From NCBI GenBank assembly GCA_014650015.1, contig BMUD01000026.1:1-64000 (forward strand): a stretch of 64,000 nucleotides of DNA. The letters are read 5' to 3'. Below are positions 16,389-25,069 of the stretch, piece by piece. The position numbers and the translations under genes were made by a program. Origin of the DNA: Streptomyces griseoloalbus. GTDB taxonomy: Bacteria; Actinomycetota; Actinomycetes; Streptomycetales; Streptomycetaceae. The notes beneath the pieces were generated by a model that searched no databases, had not been told where the DNA came from, and worked only from the letters and a program-made list of their open reading frames with translations. Position 1 is the first letter of the stretch, and each line of letters opens with the position of its first letter.

Positions 16389-16853
16389 CGGTCGGGTCAC
16401 TCGGCAGTCCGGATCGCACCGCCTGCCGGATCGCACCGCCTGCCGCGCCATGCCGCCTGCCGCGCAGCGCGGTCCGGCGAGCCGGGTGCCGCGCCGGGCC
16501 ACGCGGTCCGCGGAAACGCACGACAGCGGAACCACACCACCGCAGAAACGGCGTAAGGGTGCGCTCACCTGGGAAAGTCAATCCCAGGGGGTGCACAGGG
16601 GGCTTACGACACGCATCGTGCGCCTCCCGTGCGCCCTATGTCGCCACTGAACCTTCCTTCGATAGGCTGTACTGAACCCGCCCGCCGCATATGCCGCGGT
16701 AGTGCGTCGTCCCCGTGGTCCGGAAAGTGGCCCGGAGCGGCCCGGAAAGCGGTCGGCCACCCCGGTCGGCGGCGGCCCCAGGGTTTCGTACGTCATCGAA
16801 TGTCCATCGAATGTCATTCGACAGTCCCGCAGCTCAAGGAGAGTCTTCGAGCG
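16389..16853. other. Long spacer before thrB
   Basis: No gene is supported. A short CCGCCTGCCG-type repetition occurs at 16428-16460. The final part (16640-16853) is less GC-rich and presumably carries the thrB promoter and leader. AAGGAGAG at 16836-16843 is the thrB ribosome site. No attenuator with threonine codons was recognised. Confidence 0.45.
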
Positions 16854-17771
16854 ATGGCCGGTCCCGCGTTCCGCGCCGCCGCCGTCCGGGTGCGCGTCCC
16901 CGCCACCAGCGCCAACCTCGGCCCGGGCTTCGACGCCCTCGGCCTCGCGCTGGGCCTGTACGACGACGTGGTCGTCCGGGTGGCCGACTCCGGGCTGCAC
17001 ATCGACATCGCCGGCGAGGGCGAGGAAACCCTCCCGCGCGACGAGAGGCATCTGCTCGTACGCTCCCTGCGCACCGCCTTCGACCTGCTCGGCGGACAGC
17101 CGCGCGGCCTGGAGATCGTCTGCGCCAACCGCATTCCGCACGGCCGGGGCCTCGGCTCCTCCTCGGCCGCCATCTGCGCCGGAATCGTGGCCGCCCGCGC
17201 CGTGACGATAGGGGCCGACGCCAAGCTCGACGACACCGCGCTCCTCGAGCTCGCCACCGAGATCGAGGGCCACCCCGACAACGTCGCGGCCTGTCTGCTG
17301 GGTGGTTTCACCCTGTCCTGGATGGAGGGCGGCTCGGCCCGGGCGATCAGGATGGAGCCCGCCGATTCCATCGTTCCGGTGGTTTTCGTGCCGGGTAAGC
17401 CGGTCCTCACCGAGACCGCGCGCGGACTGCTCCCGCGCACCGTGCCGCATGTCGACGCCGCCGCCAACGCGGGCCGTGCCGCCCTGCTCGTCGAGGCCCT
17501 CACCAGGCGCCCCGAGCTGCTGCTGCCCGCCACCGAGGACCGCCTGCACCAGGAGTACCGCGCCCCGGCCATGCCCGAGAGCGCCGCCCTGGTGGAGCGG
17601 CTGCGGGGGGACGGGATCCCCGCGGTGATCTCCGGCGCCGGACCCACGGTCATGGCGCTGGCCGACGCGGACACCGCCGACAAGGTCGAAGCACTGGCCG
17701 GCACCGACTGGGCCGCCAATCGGCTCGGCCTCGACGCGCGGGGAGCGAGCGTGCTTCCGCTCGCCACGTGA
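16854..17771 (+). CDS. thrB: Homoserine kinase
   Basis: A 305-residue GHMP kinase phosphorylating homoserine before threonine synthase acts. The ATP-binding GHMP motif is PHGRGLGSSSAAI, the N-terminal VRVPATSANLGPGFD is family-typical, and the C-terminal GAGPTVMAL completes the site. It is separated from thrC by 576 bp and therefore likely has its own promoter. Rho follows 420 bp later. Confidence 0.95.
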   Translation: MAGPAFRAAAVRVRVPATSANLGPGFDALGLALGLYDDVVVRVADSGLHIDIAGEGEETLPRDERHLLVRSLRTAFDLLGGQPRGLEIVCANRIPHGRGLGSSSAAICAGIVAARAVTIGADAKLDDTALLELATEIEGHPDNVAACLLGGFTLSWMEGGSARAIRMEPADSIVPVVFVPGKPVLTETARGLLPRTVPHVDAAANAGRAALLVEALTRRPELLLPATEDRLHQEYRAPAMPESAALVERLRGDGIPAVISGAGPTVMALADADTADKVEALAGTDWAANRLGLDARGASVLPLAT

Positions 17772-18191
17772 CACACGGTTGCCGGATTTGGAGAGGGGGA
17801 ATGTTTGTTGGATCCGGTAGTGTTAATCTCAAGTCTGCACCCGACCCCACCATGGCGAGGTGCCTCGTGTCCCCGTCCGGGACAGACATTCTTCCGGGAG
17901 CCCCCCAAGCCGCACTGTGTTCTCTGCTTCGTATGCGGGCAGTACGTCGTACGCGGACACTGAACGGCCCGACGGTGGGGGCAACCCCTCTGGGGGAGCT
18001 CCGGAACCGGTGCGACCACGCCACGTGACACTGGGTGCCACGGCTCGAGGAAGCGCCATCACCAGATATCTCTTCCGCCGCTTAGGCGGACCACCGCCCC
18101 GGCACGGTTCACAGAGCAAGGACCGATGCCGGACAGCACAACCGGTCGCCGAGCCAGACAGGCCGACGTCCGCTCCAGGGAAGGACCCTTC
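17772..18191 (+). promoter_or_regulatory. Long structured leader region of rho
   Basis: No convincing independent gene lies here. Hairpins can form at 17868-17884 (TGTCCC/GGGACA) and 18074-18090 (TCCGCC/GGCGGA). A TAGTGT at 17818-17823 could be a -10 box, giving a leader of about 360 nt. Long untranslated leaders of rho are used for autoregulation in other bacteria, which would fit. An ATG at 17801 with a good upstream purine run opens a 75-codon frame to 18028, but its start would precede this promoter, so I do not call it. Confidence 0.45.
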
Positions 18192-20267
18192 GTGAGCGAC
18201 ACCACCGATCTGATGGGCGCACGTGTCGAGGAGACCGCTGCCGCGCCCGCCACGGACGCTTCCGCGCCTGCCACCGGTGCCGGCTCCCGGCGGCGCCGCG
18301 GTACCGGCCTCGAGGGCATGGTGCTGGCCGAGCTGCAACAGGTCGCATCCGGCCTCGGCATCAGGGGCACCGCGCGGATGCGCAAGAGCCAGCTGATCGA
18401 GGTCATCAAGGAGGCGCAGGCCGCCGGAGGCACCGCCCCGGCCAAGGCCGAGTCCGCCACCGAGACCAAGCCCAAGCGCCGCGCGACCTCCCGGACCCGT
18501 ACGGGCGAGGCCGCCGAGAAGAAGGCCGGCGCCAAGGACGAGCAGGTCTCCGCCGAGAAGGCCGCGGCCCAGCAGCAGATCGAGATTCCGGGCCAGCCCT
18601 CCCCGAAGGCCTCCGCCCCGGCCGAGCAGGCCGAGGAGGCCGCTCCCACCGAGCGCCGCCGCCGCCGCGCCACCGCCGACGCCGGCGCCCCGGCCGCCCC
18701 GGCCGAGACGGTCACCGTCGAGGCGAAGGCCGAGCCCAAGGCCGAGACCGCCGCCCAGCAGCCGCAGCAGGGCGAGGCCAAGTCCGACCACGACGGTGGC
18801 GAGGGCCGCCGCCGCGACCGCCGTGAGCGCGGCCGTGACCGCGGCGACCGTGAGCGCGGTGACCGTGACCGCGGCGAGCGTGACCGCGGTGACCGTGACC
18901 GTGACCGTGGTGACCGCGGCGACCGCCGCAACAAGGGCGACGACCAGCAGCAGAGCCAGGGCGGCGGCCAGGGCCGCCAGCAGAGCCAGCAGGGCGGCGG
19001 CGGTCGTCAGGACGACGGTTACGACGACGACGGGAGTGGCCGCCGTGGCCGTCGCGGCCGCTACCGCGACCGCCGTGGCCGCCGAGGCCGCGACGACATG
19101 GCCGCCGAGCCGCAGATCACCGAGGACGACGTCCTGATCCCGGTCGCGGGCATCCTCGACATCCTCGACAACTACGCGTTCATCCGGACCTCCGGCTACC
19201 TGCCGGGCCCCAACGACGTGTACGTCTCCCTCGCCCAGGTCCGCAAGAACGGCCTGCGCAAGGGCGACCACATCACCGGCGCGGTCCGCCAGCCCAAGGA
19301 AGGCGAGCGGCGCGAGAAGTTCAACGCGCTGGTCCGCCTCGACTCCGTCAACGGCATGGCGCCCGAACACGGCCGCGGCCGCCCGGAGTTCAACAAGCTC
19401 ACCCCGCTCTACCCGCAGGACCGCCTCCGCCTGGAGACGGACCCGGGCGTGCTGACCACCCGGATCATCGACCTCGTGTCGCCGATCGGCAAGGGCCAGC
19501 GCGGTCTGATCGTGGCCCCGCCGAAGACCGGTAAGACCATGATCATGCAGGCGATCGCCAACGCGATCACCCACAACAACCCCGAGTGCCACCTGATGGT
19601 CGTCCTCGTCGACGAGCGTCCGGAAGAGGTCACCGACATGCAGCGGTCGGTGAAGGGCGAGGTCATCTCCTCGACCTTCGACCGCCCGGCCGAGGACCAC
19701 ACCACGGTCGCCGAGCTGGCCATCGAGCGCGCCAAGCGCCTGGTGGAGCTGGGCCACGACGTCGTCGTCCTGCTCGACTCGATCACGCGTCTGGGCCGTG
19801 CGTACAACCTCGCCGCGCCGGCCTCCGGCCGCATCCTGTCCGGTGGTGTCGACTCGACCGCCCTGTACCCGCCGAAGCGCTTCTTCGGTGCGGCCCGCAA
19901 CATCGAGGACGGCGGCTCGCTGACCATCCTCGCCACCGCCCTGGTGGACACCGGGTCCCGCATGGACGAGGTCATCTTCGAGGAGTTCAAGGGCACCGGC
20001 AACGCGGAGCTCAAGCTCGACCGGAAGCTCGCCGACAAGCGCATCTTCCCGGCGGTGGACGTCGACGCGTCCGGCACCCGTAAGGAAGAGATCCTGCTCG
20101 CTCCCGACGAGCTCGCCATCGTCTGGAAGCTGCGCCGGGTGCTGCACGCCCTCGACCAGCAGCAGGCGGTCGAGCTGCTTCTCGACAAGATGAAGCAGAC
20201 GAAGTCGAACGCCGAGTTCCTGATGCAGATCCAGAAGACGACGCCGACGCCGGGCAACGGCGACTGA
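18192..20267 (+). CDS. rho: Transcription termination factor Rho
   Basis: A 691-residue hexameric RNA helicase that ends transcription. An N-terminal SAP-like/Rho_N helix pair (about residues 38-75) is followed by a long insertion, first Ala/Glu/Lys-rich and then Arg/Asp/Gly-rich (about residues 80-310), typical of high-GC Gram-positives and prone to disorder. Then come the RNA-binding domain and the RecA-like motor with Walker A around K448 (APPKTGKT). The GTG at 18192 follows AAGGACCC and is preferred; an in-frame ATG at 18126 would add 22 residues. A strong hairpin follows the stop. Confidence 0.95.
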   Translation: MSDTTDLMGARVEETAAAPATDASAPATGAGSRRRRGTGLEGMVLAELQQVASGLGIRGTARMRKSQLIEVIKEAQAAGGTAPAKAESATETKPKRRATSRTRTGEAAEKKAGAKDEQVSAEKAAAQQQIEIPGQPSPKASAPAEQAEEAAPTERRRRRATADAGAPAAPAETVTVEAKAEPKAETAAQQPQQGEAKSDHDGGEGRRRDRRERGRDRGDRERGDRDRGERDRGDRDRDRGDRGDRRNKGDDQQQSQGGGQGRQQSQQGGGGRQDDGYDDDGSGRRGRRGRYRDRRGRRGRDDMAAEPQITEDDVLIPVAGILDILDNYAFIRTSGYLPGPNDVYVSLAQVRKNGLRKGDHITGAVRQPKEGERREKFNALVRLDSVNGMAPEHGRGRPEFNKLTPLYPQDRLRLETDPGVLTTRIIDLVSPIGKGQRGLIVAPPKTGKTMIMQAIANAITHNNPECHLMVVLVDERPEEVTDMQRSVKGEVISSTFDRPAEDHTTVAELAIERAKRLVELGHDVVVLLDSITRLGRAYNLAAPASGRILSGGVDSTALYPPKRFFGAARNIEDGGSLTILATALVDTGSRMDEVIFEEFKGTGNAELKLDRKLADKRIFPAVDVDASGTRKEEILLAPDELAIVWKLRRVLHALDQQQAVELLLDKMKQTKSNAEFLMQIQKTTPTPGNGD

Positions 20268-20279
20268 CGTCCCGTCTCA

Positions 20280-20320
20280 CGCCGAAGGGCCGCTCCCGCG
20301 AAGGGTGCGGCCCTTCGGCG
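20280..20320 (+). terminator. Terminator of rho
   Basis: CGCCGAAGGGCCGC (20280-20293) and GCGGCCCTTCGGCG (20307-20320) form a perfect 14-bp stem with a 13-base loop, 12 bp after the rho stop. There is no T-tract. The rest of the gap to 20592 shows no gene and should carry the promoter of the LCP gene. Confidence 0.8.
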
Positions 20321-20592
20321 TGCGGCGAGACCTTCGCCACAAGGTCTCCGGCCGGCGCCGAGGCCGAGCGGTACGTCCTCCTCCGCTGAAACCGCAGGTC
20401 AGTGAGGCTTTCGCGACCTCCCTCCGGAACGTTTCCCTCTCCATCGCCCCCGGGCACGGCACAGAGTGCCGTGCAACCCTGTGCCGGGTTTCCCCGTCCG
20501 ACCCGACGGCGGACGATGGGTGTCATGCAGGCCGTGACCGGCCTGGTCGGCGCCGAGTGCAGGGGGACCGCCGGAGATGAGCTGAGGAGCAG

Positions 20593-21705
20593 ATGTCCGC
20601 TGAGAGCACCACAGGTCCGCGCCGTGGGGGCAAGGGGCAGCGCCGCAAACCGCGCGACGCACGGCCCGGGGGCAAGGGCCTGAAGGTCATGGCCTGGACC
20701 GCCGCGGGCATCGTCGTCCTGGGCGGCACCGGCGCCGGATACCTGTACTTCGAGCTCAACGGCAACCTCGAGAGCGTCGACATCGACCACGTCCTCGGCG
20801 CCGACCGGCCCGAGAAGGTGGACAACGGCTCCGAGAACATCCTCGTCCTCGGCTCCGACACCCGGGCCGGCGGCAACAAGGAGCTCGGCGGCGGCGCCGA
20901 CGACGGCAGCGCCCGCTCCGACACCGCGATGATCGTGCACGTCTACGAGGGCCACAAGAAGGCCGGTGTCGTCTCCGTACCGCGCGACACCCTCATCGAC
21001 CGCCCCGAGTGCACCGACACCGAGGGCGGCACGCACCCCGCGGCGCGCGGCGTGATGTTCAACTCCGCCTACTCCACGGGCGGCGCGGCCTGCGCGGTGA
21101 AGACCGTCGAGTCGATCACCGACCTGCGCATGGACCACTACCTGGAGGTCGACTTCAGCGGCTTCCAGACGCTCATCGACGACCTCGGCGGCGTCGAGGT
21201 CACCACCACCGAGGACATCGAGGACCCCGGCAGCCACCTCGACCTCGCGGCCGGCACCCACCGGCTCGACGGCGAGCAGGCCCTCGGCCTGGTCCGCACC
21301 CGGCACGGCGTCGGCGACGGCTCCGACCTCGGCCGCATCCAGCTCCAGCAGGCCTTCGTCAGGGCCCTCGTCCAGCAGGTCGGGGAGGTCGGCGTCTTCA
21401 CCGACCCCAAGAGGCTGTACGACCTCGCCGACAGCGCCACCAAGGCCGTCACCACCGACTCCGGCCTGGGCTCGGTGAACGCCCTGATGTCCTTCGCCAA
21501 CGGCCTGAAGGGCATCGGCCCCGCCCACCTGCACATGGTCACCATGCCGGTCCGGTACGACCCGGCCGACCTCAACCGCGTCCTGCCCCTGACGGACAAG
21601 GCCCAGCTGGTCTGGGACGCCCTACGGAACGACGAGCCGATCCCGAAGAGCGCCACCGAGGACACGGCCGCGGGTGAGGCGAAGGGTGTCGTGAACACCA
21701 CGTAG
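20593..21705 (+). CDS. LCP family (LytR-CpsA-Psr) cell-wall glycopolymer transferase
   Basis: A 370-residue membrane-anchored protein. A basic cytoplasmic tail of about 30 residues is followed by one membrane segment (about 32-52) and an extracytoplasmic LCP domain starting near residue 80: NILVLGSDTRAG, SDTAMIVHV, VVSVPRDTLID, then the RLDGEQALGLVRTRHG stretch. LCP proteins transfer undecaprenyl-linked glycopolymers such as teichoic-acid-like polymers to peptidoglycan. It stands alone between rho and rpmE. The ATG follows GAGGAGCAG. Confidence 0.92.
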   Translation: MSAESTTGPRRGGKGQRRKPRDARPGGKGLKVMAWTAAGIVVLGGTGAGYLYFELNGNLESVDIDHVLGADRPEKVDNGSENILVLGSDTRAGGNKELGGGADDGSARSDTAMIVHVYEGHKKAGVVSVPRDTLIDRPECTDTEGGTHPAARGVMFNSAYSTGGAACAVKTVESITDLRMDHYLEVDFSGFQTLIDDLGGVEVTTTEDIEDPGSHLDLAAGTHRLDGEQALGLVRTRHGVGDGSDLGRIQLQQAFVRALVQQVGEVGVFTDPKRLYDLADSATKAVTTDSGLGSVNALMSFANGLKGIGPAHLHMVTMPVRYDPADLNRVLPLTDKAQLVWDALRNDEPIPKSATEDTAAGEAKGVVNTT

Positions 21706-21746
21706 GGGCGCGGGGAACCGCGCGAACGACTCCCAGCGGCCCGCAG

Positions 21747-21772
21747 GGAACAATCGGCGGCAACCCCCGGTT
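21747..21772 (+). promoter_or_regulatory. SigR-type promoter candidate of rpmE
   Basis: GGAAC at 21747-21751 and GTT at 21770-21772 are separated by 18 bp, matching the SigR consensus (GGAAT, 18-19 bp, GTT) of the Streptomyces thiol-stress regulon. The rpmE start is 104 bp downstream. From the literature as I recall it, rpmE of S. coelicolor has a SigR-dependent promoter. A housekeeping-like TTGGGA, 17 bp, CAGACT also occurs nearby. Confidence 0.6.
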
Positions 21773-21876
21773 TTGGGAGAGGGCCCCAGTCCTGGCAGAC
21801 TGGTACGTCGGCTCCGGTTCACGCCTCCGCACCCCGCGGCAGCGACCCGGCGCCCTCCCGAAACCTAGGAGACACC

Positions 21877-22098
21877 TTGAAGCGCGACATCCACCCCGAG
21901 TACGTCGAGACGCAGGTCAGCTGCACCTGCGGCGCGTCGTTCACCACCCGCAGCACGATCTCCTCCGGTGCCATCCGCGCCGAGGTCTGCTCCGAGTGCC
22001 ACCCGTTCTACACGGGCAAGCAGAAGATCCTCGACACCGGTGGCCGTGTGGCCCGCTTCGAGGCCCGCTTCGGCAAGGCCGCCGGCTCCAAGAAGTAG
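21877..22098 (+). CDS. rpmE: 50S ribosomal protein L31, zinc-binding form
   Basis: A 73-residue large-subunit protein. Cysteines C16, C18, C38 and C41 (SCTCG and CSECHPFY) form the zinc site of the C+ form of L31, which in Streptomyces is replaced by a zinc-free paralogue under zinc limitation. The TTG start is supported by AGGAG 5 bases upstream. A SigR-like promoter and then a MITE-like repeat border the gene. Confidence 0.96.
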   Translation: MKRDIHPEYVETQVSCTCGASFTTRSTISSGAIRAEVCSECHPFYTGKQKILDTGGRVARFEARFGKAAGSKK

Positions 22099-22107
22099 CG
22101 AGCCTCC

Positions 22108-22331
22108 TAGGGCCTGCCCGGCGGATCCTGTCGGAGACGCGGGGCCTGGCACGCACTTCTGCGGCGTTGTCGTCAGTCTCCCCCACTTTCGGCTTCGCTC
22201 AAGCGGGAGGGACCCCGATCGCTCCGCGTCGACTCCTTCCTCCGCCTTGCAGCTGCACGCACCAGGCCCCGCTCACCGGCACTAAGAGGTACGGCGGATC
22301 TCCTCCGACCTGATCCGCCGGGCAGGCCCTA
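22108..22331. mobile_element. MITE-like element with 20-bp terminal inverted repeats
   Basis: TAGGGCCTGCCCGGCGGATC (22108-22127) is repeated exactly as its reverse complement at 22312-22331. The 184 bp between hold no gene. Both ends together with the neighbouring base read CTAG, which may be a target duplication. The element fills most of the 328-bp gap between rpmE and prfA. A second element with the same outer TAGGGCCTG lies at 42067-42240. Confidence 0.7.
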
Positions 22332-22426
22332 GCGCCGGTCCACGGCCGCGTCCCCGCCCGGGGGCAGGCCGGGACCGGCGTTTTTGGTCGCCCGCCCCTT
22401 CACCCACGTACCAGCAGGAGCCCAAG

Positions 22427-23494
22427 ATGTTCGAGGCCGTCGAGGAACTCGTCGCCGAGCACGCCGACCTGGAGAAGAAGCTCGCCGACCCGTCGGTCCA
22501 CGCCGACCAGGCCAACGCGCGCAAGCTGAACAAGCGGTACGCCGAGCTCACCCCGATCGTCGCCACGTACCGCTCCTGGAAGCAGACGGGCGACGACATC
22601 GAGACCGCGCGCGAACTGGGCGCCGACGACCCCGAATTCGCCGCCGAGGTCAAGGACCTGGAGCGGCACCGCGACGAGCTCACCGAGAAGCTGCGCCTGC
22701 TGCTGGTCCCGCGCGACCCCAGCGACGACAAGGACGTCATCCTCGAGATCAAGGCGGGCGCGGGCGGCGACGAGTCCGCCCTGTTCGCCGGCGACCTGCT
22801 GCGCATGTACCTGCGCTACGCCGAGCGCGTCGGCTGGAAGACCGAGATCATCGACGCCACCGAGTCCGAGCTGGGCGGCTACAAGGACGTGCAGGTCGCC
22901 GTGAAGGCCCGCGGCCAGATCGAGCCCGGACAGGGCGTGTGGGCGCGGCTGAAGTACGAGGGCGGCGTGCACCGCGTGCAACGCGTGCCGGCCACCGAGT
23001 CCCAGGGCCGTATCCACACCTCCGCGGCGGGCGTCCTGGTGACCCCCGAGGCGGAGGAGGTCGACGTCGAGATCAACCCGAACGACCTGCGCATCGACGT
23101 CTACCGGTCCTCCGGGCCGGGCGGGCAGTCCGTCAACACCACCGACTCCGCCGTGCGCATCACGCACATCCCGACCGGAGTGGTCGCTTCCTGCCAGAAC
23201 GAGAAGAGCCAGCTGCAGAACAAGGAGCAGGCACTGCGTATCCTGCGCTCCAGGCTGCTGGCCATGGCGCAGGAGGAGGCGGAGAGGGAGGCCGCCGACG
23301 CCCGTCGCAGCCAGGTCCGTACCGTCGACCGCTCCGAGAAGATCCGCACGTACAACTTCCCGGAGAACCGTATCTCGGACCACCGCGTCGGCTTCAAGGC
23401 GTACAACCTGGACCAGGTCCTGGACGGCGACCTCGTCGCGGTGATCCAGGCCTGCGTCGACGCGGACTCGGCCGCCAAGCTCGCCGCCGCGTGA
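22427..23494 (+). CDS. prfA: Peptide chain release factor 1
   Basis: A 355-residue class I release factor for UAG and UAA. The catalytic GGQ is at residues 232-234 (SGPGGQSVN) and the codon-reading PAT lies in [10 protein letters not shown]. The coiled-coil N-terminal domain and the codon-recognition domain are complete. prmC, whose product methylates the GGQ glutamine, follows 28 bp later, so substrate and modifying enzyme are made together. The ATG follows CAGCAGGAGCCC. Confidence 0.97.
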   Translation: MFEAVEELVAEHADLEKKLADPSVHADQANARKLNKRYAELTPIVATYRSWKQTGDDIETARELGADDPEFAAEVKDLERHRDELTEKLRLLLVPRDPSDDKDVILEIKAGAGGDESALFAGDLLRMYLRYAERVGWKTEIIDATESELGGYKDVQVAVKARGQIEPGQGVWARLKYEGGVHRVQRVPATESQGRIHTSAAGVLVTPEAEEVDVEINPNDLRIDVYRSSGPGGQSVNTTDSAVRITHIPTGVVASCQNEKSQLQNKEQALRILRSRLLAMAQEEAEREAADARRSQVRTVDRSEKIRTYNFPENRISDHRVGFKAYNLDQVLDGDLVAVIQACVDADSAAKLAAA

Positions 23495-23522
23495 TGTCCG
23501 TACACAGTCCGGAGGGACCAGC

Positions 23523-24368
23523 GTGAACCTGCTGCTCGCCGAGGTGGCCCAGGCCACCCAGCGGCTCGCCGACGCCGGCGTTCCCTCGCCGCGCACCGAC
23601 GCGGAGGAACTCGCCGCGTTCGTGCACGGCGTCAAGCGCGGCGAGCTGCACCACGTGAAGGACGCCGACTTCGACGCCCGGTACTGGGAGGTCATCGCCC
23701 GCCGTGAGGCCCGCGAACCGCTCCAGCACATCACCGGGCACGCCTACTTCCGTTACCTGGAACTCCAGGTCGGGCCCGGGGTGTTCGTACCGCGCCCGGA
23801 GACGGAGTCGGTGGTCGAGTGGGCCATAGACGCCGTCCGCGCGATGGACGTCGTCGAGCCGTGCATCGTCGATCTGTGCACCGGCTCGGGTGCCATCGCG
23901 CTGGCCCTCGCCCAGGAGGTGCCGCGCTCGCGCGTGTACGCCGTGGAGCTGTCCGAGGACGCCCTGCGGTGGACCCGCAAGAACATGGAGGGGTCACGGG
24001 TCGAGCTGCGCCAGGGAGACGCCCTGACGGCCTTCCCGGACCTCGACGGTCAGGTCGACCTGGTCGTCTCCAACCCGCCGTACATTCCGCTCACCGAGTG
24101 GGAGTACGTCGCCCCGGAGGCCCGCGACTACGACCCCGACCTGGCCCTGTTCTCCGGCGAGGACGGCCTCGACCTGATCCGCGGCCTGGAGCGCACCGCG
24201 CACCGGCTGCTGCGCCCCGGCGGGGTGGTCGTCGTGGAGCACGCCGACACCCAGGGCGGCCAGGTGCCGTGGATCTTCGCCGAGGACCGCGGCTGGACCG
24301 ACGCCGCCGACCACCCCGATCTGAACAACCGCCCCCGGTTCGCCACCGCACGCAAGGCGTTGCCGTGA
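23523..24368 (+). CDS. prmC: Release factor glutamine N5-methyltransferase
   Basis: A 281-residue SAM-dependent methyltransferase for the GGQ glutamine of release factors. An N-terminal helical domain (about 1-85) precedes the Rossmann fold with DLCTGSGAIALAL and the catalytic N184-PP-Y187. The GTG follows GGAGGGACCAGC. It forms one operon with prfA upstream and the Sua5-type gene downstream, a conserved translation-related cluster. Confidence 0.95.
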   Translation: MNLLLAEVAQATQRLADAGVPSPRTDAEELAAFVHGVKRGELHHVKDADFDARYWEVIARREAREPLQHITGHAYFRYLELQVGPGVFVPRPETESVVEWAIDAVRAMDVVEPCIVDLCTGSGAIALALAQEVPRSRVYAVELSEDALRWTRKNMEGSRVELRQGDALTAFPDLDGQVDLVVSNPPYIPLTEWEYVAPEARDYDPDLALFSGEDGLDLIRGLERTAHRLLRPGGVVVVEHADTQGGQVPWIFAEDRGWTDAADHPDLNNRPRFATARKALP

Positions 24369-24421
24369 GCAGCCTGGATACTTCTACCCCCCAGCAGCAC
24401 GTGTACGAGGAGGCCCGCTAG
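24365..24421 (+). CDS. Possible 18-residue coupling micro-ORF
   Basis: A GTG inside the prmC stop (GTGA) opens an 18-codon frame (VSSLDTSTPQQHVYEEAR) whose TAG stop is directly followed by the ATG of the next gene. Its last codons contain GAGGAGG, the ribosome site of that gene. It might translationally couple the two neighbours. There is no evidence that the peptide itself matters, and chance is possible. Confidence 0.25.
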   Translation: MSSLDTSTPQQHVYEEAR

Positions 24422-25069
24422 ATGGCTCGGCGATACGACACCAACGACGCGACCGACCGCGCGACCGGTCTGCGCGAGGCCGCCTCCGCCGTCCGCCGTG
24501 GCGAGCTCGTGGTGCTGCCGACGGACACCGTGTACGGCATCGGCGCCGACGCGTTCACCTCGGAGGCCGTCGCCGACCTGCTCGACGCCAAGGGCCGGGG
24601 CCGCAACATGCCCACGCCCGTCCTCATCGGCTCCCCGAACACGCTGCACGGCCTGGTCACCGACTTCTCCGAGATGGCCTGGGAACTGGTCGACGCGTTC
24701 TGGCCGGGCGCGCTGACGCTGGTCGCCAAGCACCAGCCGTCCCTCCAGTGGGACCTCGGCGACACCCGTGGCACGGTGGCCGTCCGGATGCCGCTGCACC
24801 CGGTCGCGATCGAGCTGCTCACCGAGGTCGGCCCGATGGCCGTCTCGTCCGCCAACCTCACCGGCCACCCGGCGCCGGAGAACTGCGACGCGGCGCAGGA
24901 GATGCTCGGCGACTCCGTCTCCGTGTACCTCGACGGCGGGCCCACCCCGGGCAACGTGCCCTCCTCCATCGTCGACGTCACACGGCCCGTGCCCGTGCTG
25001 CTGCGCGAGGGGGCGATCTCGCCGGATGAGCTGCGCAAGGTCGTACCCGACCTCGAGGTGGCGAATTGA
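24422..25069 (+). CDS. L-threonylcarbamoyladenylate synthase (Sua5/YciO/YrdC)
   Basis: A 215-residue enzyme making threonylcarbamoyl-AMP from threonine, bicarbonate and ATP for the t6A37 modification of ANN-decoding tRNAs. Family features are the early LPTDTVYGIGADA, KGRGRNMPTPVLI, FWPGALTLV and VAVRMPLH, with SSANLTG near the end. It has only the YrdC domain and no Sua5 C-terminal domain. GAGGAGG precedes the ATG, and the stop overlaps the next gene in TTGA. Confidence 0.93.
   Translation: MARRYDTNDATDRATGLREAASAVRRGELVVLPTDTVYGIGADAFTSEAVADLLDAKGRGRNMPTPVLIGSPNTLHGLVTDFSEMAWELVDAFWPGALTLVAKHQPSLQWDLGDTRGTVAVRMPLHPVAIELLTEVGPMAVSSANLTGHPAPENCDAAQEMLGDSVSVYLDGGPTPGNVPSSIVDVTRPVPVLLREGAISPDELRKVVPDLEVAN

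Noticed and set aside
16160-16675. Open frame across the thrC-thrB spacer
   Set aside because: It overlaps thrC, reads through the tandem repeats and has Arg/Gly-rich noise composition.
17801-18028. 75-codon frame in the rho leader with a good ribosome site
   Set aside because: The likely promoter lies downstream of its start, and the protein shows no recognisable composition or motif.
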